The translations under genes were made by a program, and so were the position numbers. From positions 1 to 50,765 of the forward strand of contig JAHDWC010000007.1 of assembly GCA_023382575.1 (NCBI GenBank): 50,765 bases of DNA. Reading direction: 5' to 3'. Numbering within the stretch: position 1 is the first letter of the stretch; each line of letters starts with the position of its first letter. The notes under the pieces were generated by a model, which saw only the letters and a list, made by a program, of their open reading frames with translations, was not told where the DNA came from and did not search any database. The DNA comes from Anaerolineales bacterium (GTDB lineage Bacteria > Chloroflexota > Anaerolineae > Anaerolineales > Villigracilaceae). Below, piece by piece: positions 42,809 through 50,642 of the stretch.

Positions 42809-43843
42809 CTACCAATTATTATCTTTCTCATATCCCCACTTGACCAAAACATCACCTGCAACTTCCTTGAATAATGTCTTATCCTTTTCCGTGAACAGCC
42901 GCCGCCAATTACCCGCCTGTCCCTTAGGGAGGAAGGAGGCAATGCCTTCATTACGCTGCGCCTGCCATTCCTCATCCGGATTGGAGGACATTTCCGCGAG
43001 CAATTGTTTCTCCAGCGTTTTGCCGATCTCTTTCACGGCGAGGAACTTCCACAGGCGGGAGATTTCAGCAAATGGTTGGGCAAGCATATCCTCATAACGT
43101 AGCGAGATGTAATTTTCGCCATACAAACGCTTGCTTTCAGAATCGATCTCGTTAAGGTCATCTGACCAGCGTTTGGCAATATTGCGAATGGACGTTTCGG
43201 TAAAGATCGAGCGGCGTCCATCGCTGAATGGAGTTGGATCAGTTTTGAGGTCCGATATGATGCGTTTGTCTTCGGATGTCAAAAATTTGGATTCTTCCAC
43301 AAAATTGCGGAAGCGTTCTGAGACCAAAACATCGCGCCCATCGCGGACGATATAGATGAGTTTCGCATCAGGATAGAGAAGATGCGTGTCGCGCACAACC
43401 TGACCGTGAATCGTAGAAGACGGGCTTTTATCGCCGACAATAAATTTACCTTCACGAACAGCGTCACGCTCCATGATGAAATCCGCGGCGGCACGCAGAA
43501 CAAGCGGAGAAAGATCGCGTCCATGATTCCATCTATTGGATTTGCGCGTCAACCATTCTTCAGCTTCGGGCGAATCCACCAGCGACTTGAGCATGGGCTT
43601 GCGCGTAAAAAAATGCGCCTGATAGTTGCAATGGACTTTGCCATGCAAACGCAGGAGGCGCATGAGCAATGTTGTGCCAGAGCGGGCATGGCCCATCACA
43701 AAAAATTTTTCGCGCGGGAAAAATTGCTTGATCTCTGCCAATTCCTCAGGTGTAATGGCGGGAATGGGATTACGCGTTTTCTTTTTTTGTTCGCCCTTGA
43801 GCAAAATGCGGGCAGATTTCTTAAGACGGTCAAGCAACTCCAT
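42809..43843 (-). CDS. Sulfotransferase
   Basis: 344 residues, the largest sulfotransferase here. PAPS loop F-V-M-G-H-A-R-S-G-T-T-L (about 48-60), Y-I-V-R-D-G-R-D in the middle and Q-A-G-N-W near the C-terminus in place of the R-K-G-x-x-G-D-W motif; it ends in L-V-K-W-G-Y-E-K-D-N-N-W. An N-terminal basic stretch (K-K-S-A-R-I-L-L-K-G-E-Q-K-K-K) precedes the domain. The TAA of the upstream gene touches its ATG. It belongs to a different subfamily from 29329/34369, but has the same end. Confidence 0.9.
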   Translation of the reverse strand: MELLDRLKKSARILLKGEQKKKTRNPIPAITPEELAEIKQFFPREKFFVMGHARSGTTLLMRLLRLHGKVHCNYQAHFFTRKPMLKSLVDSPEAEEWLTRKSNRWNHGRDLSPLVLRAAADFIMERDAVREGKFIVGDKSPSSTIHGQVVRDTHLLYPDAKLIYIVRDGRDVLVSERFRNFVEESKFLTSEDKRIISDLKTDPTPFSDGRRSIFTETSIRNIAKRWSDDLNEIDSESKRLYGENYISLRYEDMLAQPFAEISRLWKFLAVKEIGKTLEKQLLAEMSSNPDEEWQAQRNEGIASFLPKGQAGNWRRLFTEKDKTLFKEVAGDVLVKWGYEKDNNW

Positions 43844-44203
43844 TTATGTGTACTCTCCAATCACTTCAATCAAACCAACGATATTATCATTGAGTTTTTC
43901 TAAATCCTCAGCAGGAATCCACCATTCAGTATGATGTGCACTTCCAACCTTTTGAATCGGGTAGCGATCCATGAAAGTTTTCCTGACTAAAAATTTTGTC
44001 ACATAACCGACACCGTCTGCACGAACATTCCAATTCATTGTTATTTCTTTTGCATATTCTTCGTTTGTAACTGGATAAAAGATTGGTTGTTCAGGTAGCC
44101 GTGGCGGCCAATGGCGGTATCCACTAGCAACAACAAGTTCTAGTTCTCTCCGCCCGGTTGGTCGATAAAGGGTAACTGTCTCTTCAGAGATTGAATTTCC
44201 CAT
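43844..44203 (-). CDS. Small conserved protein, function unknown
   Basis: 119 residues, soluble. V-T-L-Y-R-P-T-G, W-P-P-R-L-P-E-Q-P-I-F-Y-P-V, N-E-E-Y-A and E-W-W-I-P-A-E-D-L-E look like a small family that databases often label ADP-ribosylation/crystallin J1, a name that comes from sequence transfer rather than shown activity. No Asp/Glu pattern of a full ADP-ribosylglycohydrolase is present. It abuts genes on both sides (TAA touching the next ATG), so is co-translated with a sulfotransferase and a small transporter-like protein. Confidence 0.65.
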   Translation of the reverse strand: MGNSISEETVTLYRPTGRRELELVVASGYRHWPPRLPEQPIFYPVTNEEYAKEITMNWNVRADGVGYVTKFLVRKTFMDRYPIQKVGSAHHTEWWIPAEDLEKLNDNIVGLIEVIGEYT

Positions 44204-44650
44204 CTACTTCTTCCAATTCAACATTACCAATCCAACAAGACAAACGAAAATCCCAGCGATATTGATCCAGGAGATTTTATCTTTGAACACAAGAATCGCT
44301 ACGGGGACCAGAATAAGCGAAGCGACAACATTGACCAACACAGCGGCTATTCCCAAGTTCCAACCCGAGCGATAAACGAGCAAAAAGCCGAACTCGATAC
44401 CCACAACCGCAATTGCCAGCCCAATGCTCGCCCAGTTCAGTTGTTTCAGTTCTGCCAATACATCTTTTGTTGGAAAAGCAAAGAAAGTAAAAAGGGTGAC
44501 AACAAACGCGACAGCATACGTCACCAGGAGTGACACTGTAAAGTTGACGTTGGCCGGCGTACTTTTGGCAACAAAGTGATACAACGCACTGGAAGCAATG
44601 GCAAGCGTAATCGAGAAATAAAATAGGAACATCGAACCAGCTTTGTTCAT
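44204..44650 (-). CDS. Half-size EamA/DMT-type membrane protein
   Basis: 148 residues, five membrane helices (about 7-25, 38-60, 75-92, 100-118 and 125-143). The C-terminal W-I-N-I-A-G-I-F-V-C-L-V-G-L-V matches the EamA/DMT end motif (N-x-x-G). Full EamA proteins have ten helices and arise from two such halves; this single half would act as a dimer, as in small multidrug-resistance-like or ArnE/F-type proteins, which flip lipid-linked sugars. A flippase-like role in this locus is possible but not shown. It lies directly before the small protein gene. Confidence 0.7.
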   Translation of the reverse strand: MNKAGSMFLFYFSITLAIASSALYHFVAKSTPANVNFTVSLLVTYAVAFVVTLFTFFAFPTKDVLAELKQLNWASIGLAIAVVGIEFGFLLVYRSGWNLGIAAVLVNVVASLILVPVAILVFKDKISWINIAGIFVCLVGLVMLNWKK

Positions 44651-44657
44651 GAATGAA

Positions 44658-45260
44658 CTACTTGAAATCGACTCTTTCAGAAGTGATCAAAACCTTGTAA
44701 ATGGTATTGGCATCTGTCAGACATAAGATTCTGTCACCCGAGCGGGCAACCGAAGGCTCGGCTCCATTAATCCAGGCATAGCCCCAATAGCAGCCCGCCA
44801 ACACCTTGGTGGGAAATATATCGTTGTTGCCAAGTGTGTACGTGTAGGTATAACATTCTCCCTTGTCATTGGACGTATTCATCCCAAAGGAAAAGTTCGC
44901 ACTGCCACCCGACTCATTAAAGAATTCGACATTTACTAAAGTCCCTTTGGGCTCAGGCTGAGGAATCTGATTACATTCCGACGTCGGGGTGGCGACTACA
45001 GCTACCGTGGGAAGCGGAAGCGTAGGCAGAATCTCAATAGGAGCAGTCGTATTTGTGGGCTGAATCGTAGCTGTAGGCGGAACAGGCGTGAACGTAGACG
45101 TAGGCAACGCCGCTTGCGTCTGGGTTATGATCAGCCAGGCTTCAGCGACAGCAGTATTGGCAATGTCATCTACGCTAAGAGTTGGTGTCGCATCCCCTCC
45201 ACAAGCAGATAGGGCGAGAATCGCCAGAATGGATATGATAATCAGGAATTTCTGTTTCAT
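44658..45260 (-). CDS. Lipoprotein with Thr/Pro linker
   Basis: 200 residues from the ATG at 45260, chosen because GGAGAA precedes it and a signal peptide begins there. The lipobox is A-L-S-A-C with Cys20. The linker A-V-A-E-A-W followed by T-Q-T-Q, then P/T/A-rich (about 45-90), has the same style as the left-arm lipoproteins, including a D-x-A-x-T-A-V-A-E motif after the lipid anchor. The C-terminal domain (about 95-200) is beta-rich with four Cys, but shows no NBR1 signature. Exposed on the outside of the membrane; function unknown. Confidence 0.8.
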   Translation of the reverse strand: MKQKFLIIISILAILALSACGGDATPTLSVDDIANTAVAEAWLIITQTQAALPTSTFTPVPPTATIQPTNTTAPIEILPTLPLPTVAVVATPTSECNQIPQPEPKGTLVNVEFFNESGGSANFSFGMNTSNDKGECYTYTYTLGNNDIFPTKVLAGCYWGYAWINGAEPSVARSGDRILCLTDANTIYKVLITSERVDFK

Positions 45261-45322
45261 TGGTTCTCCGAGACCCATTTTTACCATGAAACAGATTTCT
45301 CGATGTACGCCAGATCGTCAAA

Positions 45323-46774
45323 TTATTTTTGAGAATTCAAAACCTTCAAAATGAACTCCGCCGTCCGTTTACCGGATGACGCATCCGTAAAGGTGATCTC
45401 ATTCTCGACGAATTTTTTCCGTTCGACGGAATCCACGCTTCGGTCTTGCAGATAGAGGTTCAGCGCTTCGAGCAGTTGTTTTTCATCCGCAGCGACCCTA
45501 CCCGCCTTCGCCTCACGGAAGCGTTTGTGTGTTGGCCAATCGCCAATTTCTTTTAGAGAGAGTGAAAACTTATTTGGTTTGTTCCACCCGCCCGGCACGT
45601 CAATCGTCGCTGCAATCATCGGCGTGTCGTGGACTGCCGTCTCTACCAACATGGTTGAGTAGACGGTTACCAGCACATCCGAATACGCCATCATGGACGA
45701 TTTCTCGTCCATGTCTTCGCCACCGTAGTAACCGAGCGAGCCGCCAAGTGCCACAGGTTGAACCACATGCACATGCGGATATTTCTTTTCCAAGTCAAAC
45801 ACGCGTTGACGTTCTTCGGCAAAGATCTTCGGCTTGTCCTGAAAATGGCTCGGGTGCAAACGAATCAACAACTGCGAAGGCTCTGCCAAAGCATCCGATG
45901 AAACCAACTTTGCCAAGGCTTCGATATTCGGGAAGTTCGGCGCAAAGTGGACGAAACTGCTGGCGTACGAAATCAACTTGCGTTCGAGGTCGAGGTTGTG
46001 CAGTTTGAAATACTCATCCCGCGGCATGAGCCATTGTTTTCGAAAATATCCATCATACGAAGGGATGCCGCCAATGTTGACATGCTCCGGGTTCCAGTCT
46101 GAGCCGTAGACCAGTTCATCTTTTTGCAACTGAGACCAGCAGGTTGCCCAACCCACATCAGCGCCGCTAACGTTATATGACGATGAATTGTCCCAACCGA
46201 CTATGACAGTCATATTCGGGATTCTACGGCGGGCAGACTCACGCAGGAGGTAGCGGTCCATACGCCAGCCGGGGGTGGAGGCGATGACCATGTCGGGTTG
46301 GTATTTGTCGAATAGGTCGGTATAAATTCCCGGCCTGGGGGTGAAGCGGTTTTGCATCTTCACTAAAAGTTTTCGCGCCCAGGCAAAATTCCTCAGGAAG
46401 AAAAGCATGATGGCGGAGGGAATCCAAATGCCGAGGCGGAACTTCCAGCCGTTTTCGCCCCACACTTCCCACACGTGGCTGTCCATGGCTTCGGTGTTGA
46501 TGCGGCGCGAGCCGCCTACGCGGCGCAGGTAGATGAGCAGGGATTGGAGACGCGGATTAACTTTTTTTGCGTAGTCGTTGGCTTGCTTTAATCGCAAGCC
46601 TTCGAAGGTAAGCCCCGGCTTTGCAAAGCGCTGCGAGATTTTGTCTTTAGTGTCGTCATCGGTGAGGACGACGACTTCCACGCCCGCCTCGAGCAGCGTT
46701 GAAACGACATCGCTTTGAAGAAAATATATGATTGCCATGCCATGGTCGGCAGAGATGAAGATTCTTTTTGTCAT
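45323..46774 (-). CDS. GT-B-like glycosyltransferase
   Basis: 483 residues from the ATG at 46774, with AAAGG before it. A long open frame continues upstream through a repeat element and is not part of the protein. The N-terminus F-I-S-A-D-H-G-M-A-I-I-Y-F-L and the C-terminal I-R-L-H-P-S-H-F ... D-V-L-V-T-V-Y-S-T-M-L-V-E-T-A resemble CDP-glycerol glycerophosphotransferase/GT-B-like proteins of surface polysaccharides. One possible amphipathic or membrane-associating helix lies near 115-140. Donor unknown. Confidence 0.72.
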   Translation of the reverse strand: MTKRIFISADHGMAIIYFLQSDVVSTLLEAGVEVVVLTDDDTKDKISQRFAKPGLTFEGLRLKQANDYAKKVNPRLQSLLIYLRRVGGSRRINTEAMDSHVWEVWGENGWKFRLGIWIPSAIMLFFLRNFAWARKLLVKMQNRFTPRPGIYTDLFDKYQPDMVIASTPGWRMDRYLLRESARRRIPNMTVIVGWDNSSSYNVSGADVGWATCWSQLQKDELVYGSDWNPEHVNIGGIPSYDGYFRKQWLMPRDEYFKLHNLDLERKLISYASSFVHFAPNFPNIEALAKLVSSDALAEPSQLLIRLHPSHFQDKPKIFAEERQRVFDLEKKYPHVHVVQPVALGGSLGYYGGEDMDEKSSMMAYSDVLVTVYSTMLVETAVHDTPMIAATIDVPGGWNKPNKFSLSLKEIGDWPTHKRFREAKAGRVAADEKQLLEALNLYLQDRSVDSVERKKFVENEITFTDASSGKRTAEFILKVLNSQK

Positions 46775-46787
46775 GAAACCTTTTGGA

Positions 46788-46845
46788 CCGCCAAGCACGC
46801 CAAGAGCGCCAAGTTTTTTCTTCGCGTCCTTTGCGCTCTTGGCGG
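46788..46845. repeat. Imperfect palindromic intergenic repeat
   Basis: CCGCCAAG at 46788-46795 pairs with CTTGGCGG at 46838-46845, and GCCAAGAGCGC (46799-46809) pairs with GCGCTCTTGGC (46833-46843). The CCAAG unit recurs three times on the left. It fills the gap between the GT2 and GT-B genes and has the look of a dispersed repeat. Confidence 0.75.
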
Positions 46846-46853
46846 TTAATGAT

Positions 46854-47804
46854 CTACGAATAATACCAACTGAAGATCTTGTTATAGACCGCCAGCAACA
46901 TCTTCTTGATCGGCGACAATTCCAAAACCCGTTTTCCAACCCCTATTTTCTTCTTTCTTCTTTCTTCTTTCTTTAGTTCCCCGCGCAAATACCCCAGCGT
47001 ATTAGACATATTCATTGCCAGCGGATCGGAAACCATCAGCCGCAACAAGCCCGCATCGTTCATACGTTTATCGAGTTGACGGACTTGCCCCATGGGCTTG
47101 TCCATGTCGAAAGGCAGGAATTGTTGCAAGGTGGATTTATACGCTGTGAACTGCCAGTGACTTGCGCCTGCCAGCGCCGTCACGCCTTTGTATTGAATAC
47201 GCCAATCGCTCGTCTCGGCATAGACCTTTACGTTCTCTTCTTCGGTCTGCCCAAGCGAGAGATTGAATTCCAAAAAAGTTTCCCACGGAATGAATTGACC
47301 TTCATCCAAAGTCGCGTTCTTCTTCGCCCACTCCAACGTGGACGAGTACAACTCCGGCGAAGTGCGGTACGGACGCGCCGTCACCATGCCAACATTCGGG
47401 AAGTTTTCAAGCAATTCCACCGAGCGTGAGAGCCAATTGGGTGAAAACAACACATCGCTATCGGTGTAAGCGATGATCTCACCCGGCGCGCCTGCCAGCA
47501 TCACATTCCATGCGCCGCCCTTGCCCATATTTTTTTCAGAGAAAATCAAGTATTGAATTCGTCCCTCTTCTTTTTCCTGAATCAAAAAGTCACGCACCTC
47601 TGCACAGGAACCATTGTCGAAGATCATCAGGTCAAATGGCAGTCCCGCATCCTTGCGCATGGACTCTAAACTGACTTTCAGCACATCCAATGTCTCGGCA
47701 TAGAATCCGCTCAGAAAGGGGATGTAGTTCAACAGCGCCACCGTAATTCTTTCAGGGTGGGCAACGTCTTTGACAAACTTGGCAGGGTTTTGACCTTTTC
47801 GCAT
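46854..47804 (-). CDS. Glycosyltransferase family 2
   Basis: 316 residues from the ATG at 47804 (a TTG two codons earlier is also possible). V-A-L-L-N-Y-I-P-F-L-S-G, D-N-G-S-C-A-E-V and the metal site A-Y-T-D-S-D-V-L-F-S are GT2-like. The C-terminal tail K-K-E-E-R-R-K-K-K is encoded by three exact copies of a heptamer (46951-46971), so loss or gain of a copy would shift the frame of the last about 35 residues. Confidence 0.87.
   Translation of the reverse strand: MRKGQNPAKFVKDVAHPERITVALLNYIPFLSGFYAETLDVLKVSLESMRKDAGLPFDLMIFDNGSCAEVRDFLIQEKEEGRIQYLIFSEKNMGKGGAWNVMLAGAPGEIIAYTDSDVLFSPNWLSRSVELLENFPNVGMVTARPYRTSPELYSSTLEWAKKNATLDEGQFIPWETFLEFNLSLGQTEEENVKVYAETSDWRIQYKGVTALAGASHWQFTAYKSTLQQFLPFDMDKPMGQVRQLDKRMNDAGLLRLMVSDPLAMNMSNTLGYLRGELKKEERRKKKIGVGKRVLELSPIKKMLLAVYNKIFSWYYS
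46951..46971. repeat. Three tandem heptamers inside a GT2 gene
   Basis: TTCTTTC occurs three times in a row on the + strand (21 bp, 7 codons). It is in the coding region of the GT2 and reads K-K-E-E-R-R-K from the - strand. A change in copy number would shift the frame. Confidence 0.85.
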
Positions 47805-47816
47805 TTTCAATTTCCA

Positions 47817-47837
47817 ATTTACGATTTACGATTTACG
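47817..47837. repeat. Three tandem heptamers at gene junction
   Basis: ATTTACG occurs three times in a row (47817-47837). The first copy carries the TAA stop of the - strand gene at 47819, so the copies encode its last residues I-V-N-R-K-S. Confidence 0.85.
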
Positions 47838-48733
47838 ATTTTTTGAATCCGTTTTTGCCATCGCTTCGGGCGGGCGATGTTCTCGATCACATTTTCGGGA
47901 AGGAAAAAGAACAGGGTACGCAGGAATAGCTCCAATTTACGTGTGAAGCGCAACGACGTCATCTTCGGGCGGGCAAGTGTACCATCCACGAGTTGATGGG
48001 TCGCATCCAAAATCGTGTAGCGCACATTCGCCTGTCCGCCAGCGAGCCGAATATTCTCATTCGTTTCAGGATGCTCGTAATGAGGCTTGCCACCCGGCAG
48101 GTGAGCATAATCGTGATTTTGATGCACGATCATCACCGAGGGCGTGCAATCGATGACCGCCCAGTTTTCTTTGCGGGCTTTGTAGATCATCCAATTATCC
48201 CAGCCTGCACGCCCAATAATGAAATTGGGAATATTGGTGTAACAGTTTTTGGGGAAGAGGAAAAAATCGCTTCCGGCGGGACGATGAAGCTGGTTCTGTT
48301 TTCTGACATCTTCTCTCAGCCGAGACTGCCACCCCTCAGCAAAGTCGATTGGTGACGTGATGTCATAATCCCAGCGTTGACTAAGCAGCACATATTTGTC
48401 ACGCAATGTGCGTGACCTACGAGCAACTTCAACAAAATCAGGCATCAAGACCATATCAGCGTTGATGATGCAAAGCAATTCACTGTTTGAGTTTTCGCGC
48501 GCCAACTTGAACATGGACGAGATCAGCGGCACGCCGTTGGGGTTGCATTCTACACTGGCAATGTGCTTCACACCCAATTCTTTGGCGGCTTCGGCGAGAC
48601 CTTGCTCTTCGCCCAATAAAATGACTTCGACATCCGGCAACAACGTCCACGATTTGATGGCGTTTCGCTGGATCATAGCAATGTGCGGATCGGTGAAAGG
48701 CTTGGGGGCGGAAAATAAAGTAATCAGTGACAC
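47819..48733 (-). CDS. GT-A-like glycosyltransferase
   Basis: 304 residues, soluble with a hydrophobic end. The N-terminal L-F-S-A-P-K-P-F and the metal region I-I-N-A-D-M-V-L (around 94), and the later S-D-F-F-L-F-P and H-Q-N-H-D-Y look like a GT-A glycosyltransferase-like group often found beside SpsF genes; specificity unknown. It starts with a GTG at 48733 located between two copies of a 10-mer, 5 bases from the previous stop. There is no ATG alternative near the start. Confidence 0.72.
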   Translation of the reverse strand: MSLITLFSAPKPFTDPHIAMIQRNAIKSWTLLPDVEVILLGEEQGLAEAAKELGVKHIASVECNPNGVPLISSMFKLARENSNSELLCIINADMVLMPDFVEVARRSRTLRDKYVLLSQRWDYDITSPIDFAEGWQSRLREDVRKQNQLHRPAGSDFFLFPKNCYTNIPNFIIGRAGWDNWMIYKARKENWAVIDCTPSVMIVHQNHDYAHLPGGKPHYEHPETNENIRLAGGQANVRYTILDATHQLVDGTLARPKMTSLRFTRKLELFLRTLFFFLPENVIENIARPKRWQKRIQKIVNRKS

Positions 48734-48743
48734 AGTAATCAGT
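48719..48743. repeat. Direct 10-mer repeat over stop and start codons
   Basis: AGTAATCAGT occurs at 48719-48728 and 48734-48743 (period 15). The second copy contains the TGA of the SpsF-like gene; the GTG start of the next gene lies between the copies. Confidence 0.7.
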
Positions 48744-49554
48744 TACCAGTGGCTCGTTCGTCGAGGTCTTTCAATGTTTTATGTTGGACGTTCGCATTGA
48801 TTTTTGCAAGTTCAGGATTGTCGTGAACCAAATCCAGGACTTCTTTCCAGGTGAAATCATCGCGTCCATCGAAGCGGGCATAGACTTGGCGCATAAATTC
48901 AAGATCTTCAGGTGTATCCACCGTCCAGCGGTAATCGCCAAAGTCAGTGGTGTGGTGCAGGAGGGCGATATTATATCCGCGAGGGGAAATGCCGGTTTGT
49001 AGTTGGCGATTGACGTTTGTCAGCTGCACACCTTCGTAAAAATATGGCATGGCGTGTTCACGGTGCTGGGGTTCTTTGGCTTCTTTCCATGCTTTTTTCA
49101 AGACCTTGAATGTGCAGGCTTCCACATCCAAGCCGATGGGGTAAGTTCTCGTCCACGGCGGCGGGAGGCGGTTGCAGACAAAGTCGTATTCATCTTCAAG
49201 CAGGGTGTTAACCACGTTATCGATCAACTCCGGGTCGATGACCGGGCAATCGGCTGTGATGCGGACGACCACATCCGCTTTGGCTTCTTTGGCGGCTTGA
49301 TAGTATCGGTCTAGCACATCGAACAGACTGCCGCGGGCGAAGGGAATACCCGAGAAATCACAGTACTCCGCTACGGGGTCGTCAGAGGCGTCTGTCGTCG
49401 TGGCGAAGATAACCTCATCAAGAGTCTTCGCTCTGGCTGTGCGGATATACACACGACTCAACATCGGCTGCCCGCCGATATCGGCAAGAATTTTCCCCGG
49501 CAAACGGGAGGAGGACATACGTCCTTGAATGATGGCGACTACTTTTTTTGACAT
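48739..49554 (-). CDS. SpsF-like cytidylyltransferase
   Basis: 271 residues from the ATG at 49554, which gives the usual short lead into V-V-A-I-I-Q-G-R-M-S-S-S-R-L-P-G-K; another ATG at 49572 would add six residues. The Q-x-R-M-x-S-x-R-L-P-G-K region is the CTP-binding signature of the SpsF/NeuA group; V-R-I-T-A-D-C-P (about 100) carries the metal-binding Asp. It likely activates a sugar acid or related sugar with CTP. It is the third cytidylyltransferase of the locus. Followed by a GT-A-like gene. Confidence 0.88.
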   Translation of the reverse strand: MSKKVVAIIQGRMSSSRLPGKILADIGGQPMLSRVYIRTARAKTLDEVIFATTTDASDDPVAEYCDFSGIPFARGSLFDVLDRYYQAAKEAKADVVVRITADCPVIDPELIDNVVNTLLEDEYDFVCNRLPPPWTRTYPIGLDVEACTFKVLKKAWKEAKEPQHREHAMPYFYEGVQLTNVNRQLQTGISPRGYNIALLHHTTDFGDYRWTVDTPEDLEFMRQVYARFDGRDDFTWKEVLDLVHDNPELAKINANVQHKTLKDLDERATGN

Positions 49555-49583
49555 GTCCACAGAATTTACCATAAATATTAAGA

Positions 49584-50558
49584 CTATGGGTTTGGTTGGC
49601 TTTTATTGATAATTCTCTTTGTCTCTAAATCATATTCAAACACTACTCGCTCTGCCTCGCTCTCAATGTACAACAGATCGTTATCCCACTTCTCAACAGA
49701 GTAACAATCATTTGAAGCTTCAAGTAGAATTTGTTCTTGCCCTGTTAGACTATCAACTAATCTAACAGATGTCGCATATATACTGTTTTCATAGTCGCTA
49801 ATTATTGTTGAGTAAACATATTGCAAACCATCACTCGACCATACTACTCCTCCACCCTCATCAAAGTCCTTTGCTTTATTAACCCTAATAGGATTACGAT
49901 TCGTCATATCAAGAATATAAAAATCTTTTCCTTGTACCCCATATACAAGCCGTTTGTCCGTTGGGGAGAAAGAAAAGTCATACCACCAATACGTGGTATT
50001 GGGAGGCAAAATAGTGTTCACAGCGCCATTTTTCAAATTAAGTTGGAATAACCCAACTCCACTATCCCAACCCTTCACATAACAATAATGGCCATCTCCA
50101 CCTAAGCTAGAGAAGAAATAGGCATAATTTCCATCATTTGACCAATGTACAACTGCCATATATCCGTCAGGGAAAAAGTCAAGCTCTGGCAGATAATCAT
50201 GATAAAGCATCTCCCATAAGATCCCAGTTTCTTTGTTAGATATTGTTAAAATCAAATCTTGATCTTCCTTGCTATAACACATCTCTTCGAGCCATAATCC
50301 ATCTGGGGAATATCGACTGGGGCTGTAGTTATCACAAATCCTAGGGAAATACGATGCTTGTGTTTGCATTGCAGATGTAGTAGCAATCAACGCATCATAG
50401 TTTCCAACCCAAGTTGGAGTTACTATGACAGTAGGCGCAACTGATGGATGAATAATAGGAGTTTCAGGTAGGGTTTGATCAGGAATGACTGTTTCCTGGA
50501 TTGGAGACAGAGAACAAGCGCTTAGAATAAAGATAATTAACAAGTTTATCTTCTTCAT
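49584..50558 (-). CDS. Lipoprotein with beta-propeller-like domain
   Basis: 324 residues from the ATG at 50558 with GGAG upstream. A short signal peptide ends in L-S-A-C (Cys15), then a Thr/Pro linker. From about 70 to the end come repeats of the type S-x-D-G-x-x-x-x-Y and F-S-P-T-D-K-R-L-V-Y, as in TolB/WD40-like propellers. The gene is visibly more AT-rich than its neighbours and uses different codons (for example many AAT, ATA, TTA), which suggests recent acquisition. Role unknown; exposed on the membrane surface. Confidence 0.75.
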   Translation of the reverse strand: MKKINLLIIFILSACSLSPIQETVIPDQTLPETPIIHPSVAPTVIVTPTWVGNYDALIATTSAMQTQASYFPRICDNYSPSRYSPDGLWLEEMCYSKEDQDLILTISNKETGILWEMLYHDYLPELDFFPDGYMAVVHWSNDGNYAYFFSSLGGDGHYCYVKGWDSGVGLFQLNLKNGAVNTILPPNTTYWWYDFSFSPTDKRLVYGVQGKDFYILDMTNRNPIRVNKAKDFDEGGGVVWSSDGLQYVYSTIISDYENSIYATSVRLVDSLTGQEQILLEASNDCYSVEKWDNDLLYIESEAERVVFEYDLETKRIINKSQPNP

Positions 50559-50642
50559 ATCAATCTCCAAATTTAAAACATCTTAACCAAATAGGTATTC
50601 CGAATCTATGTCCAGTGAATTTCTATGATTATTCTGCGGCTC

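Noticed and set aside
46775-46939. A 55-residue N-terminal extension of the GT-B-like gene
   Set aside because: It reads through a palindromic repeat and the end of the upstream GT2 gene, and the ATG at 46774 gives a standard N-terminus.
47817-47837. CRISPR-like repeat array
   Set aside because: The copies are 7 bases long and directly adjacent with no spacers; there are no cas genes.
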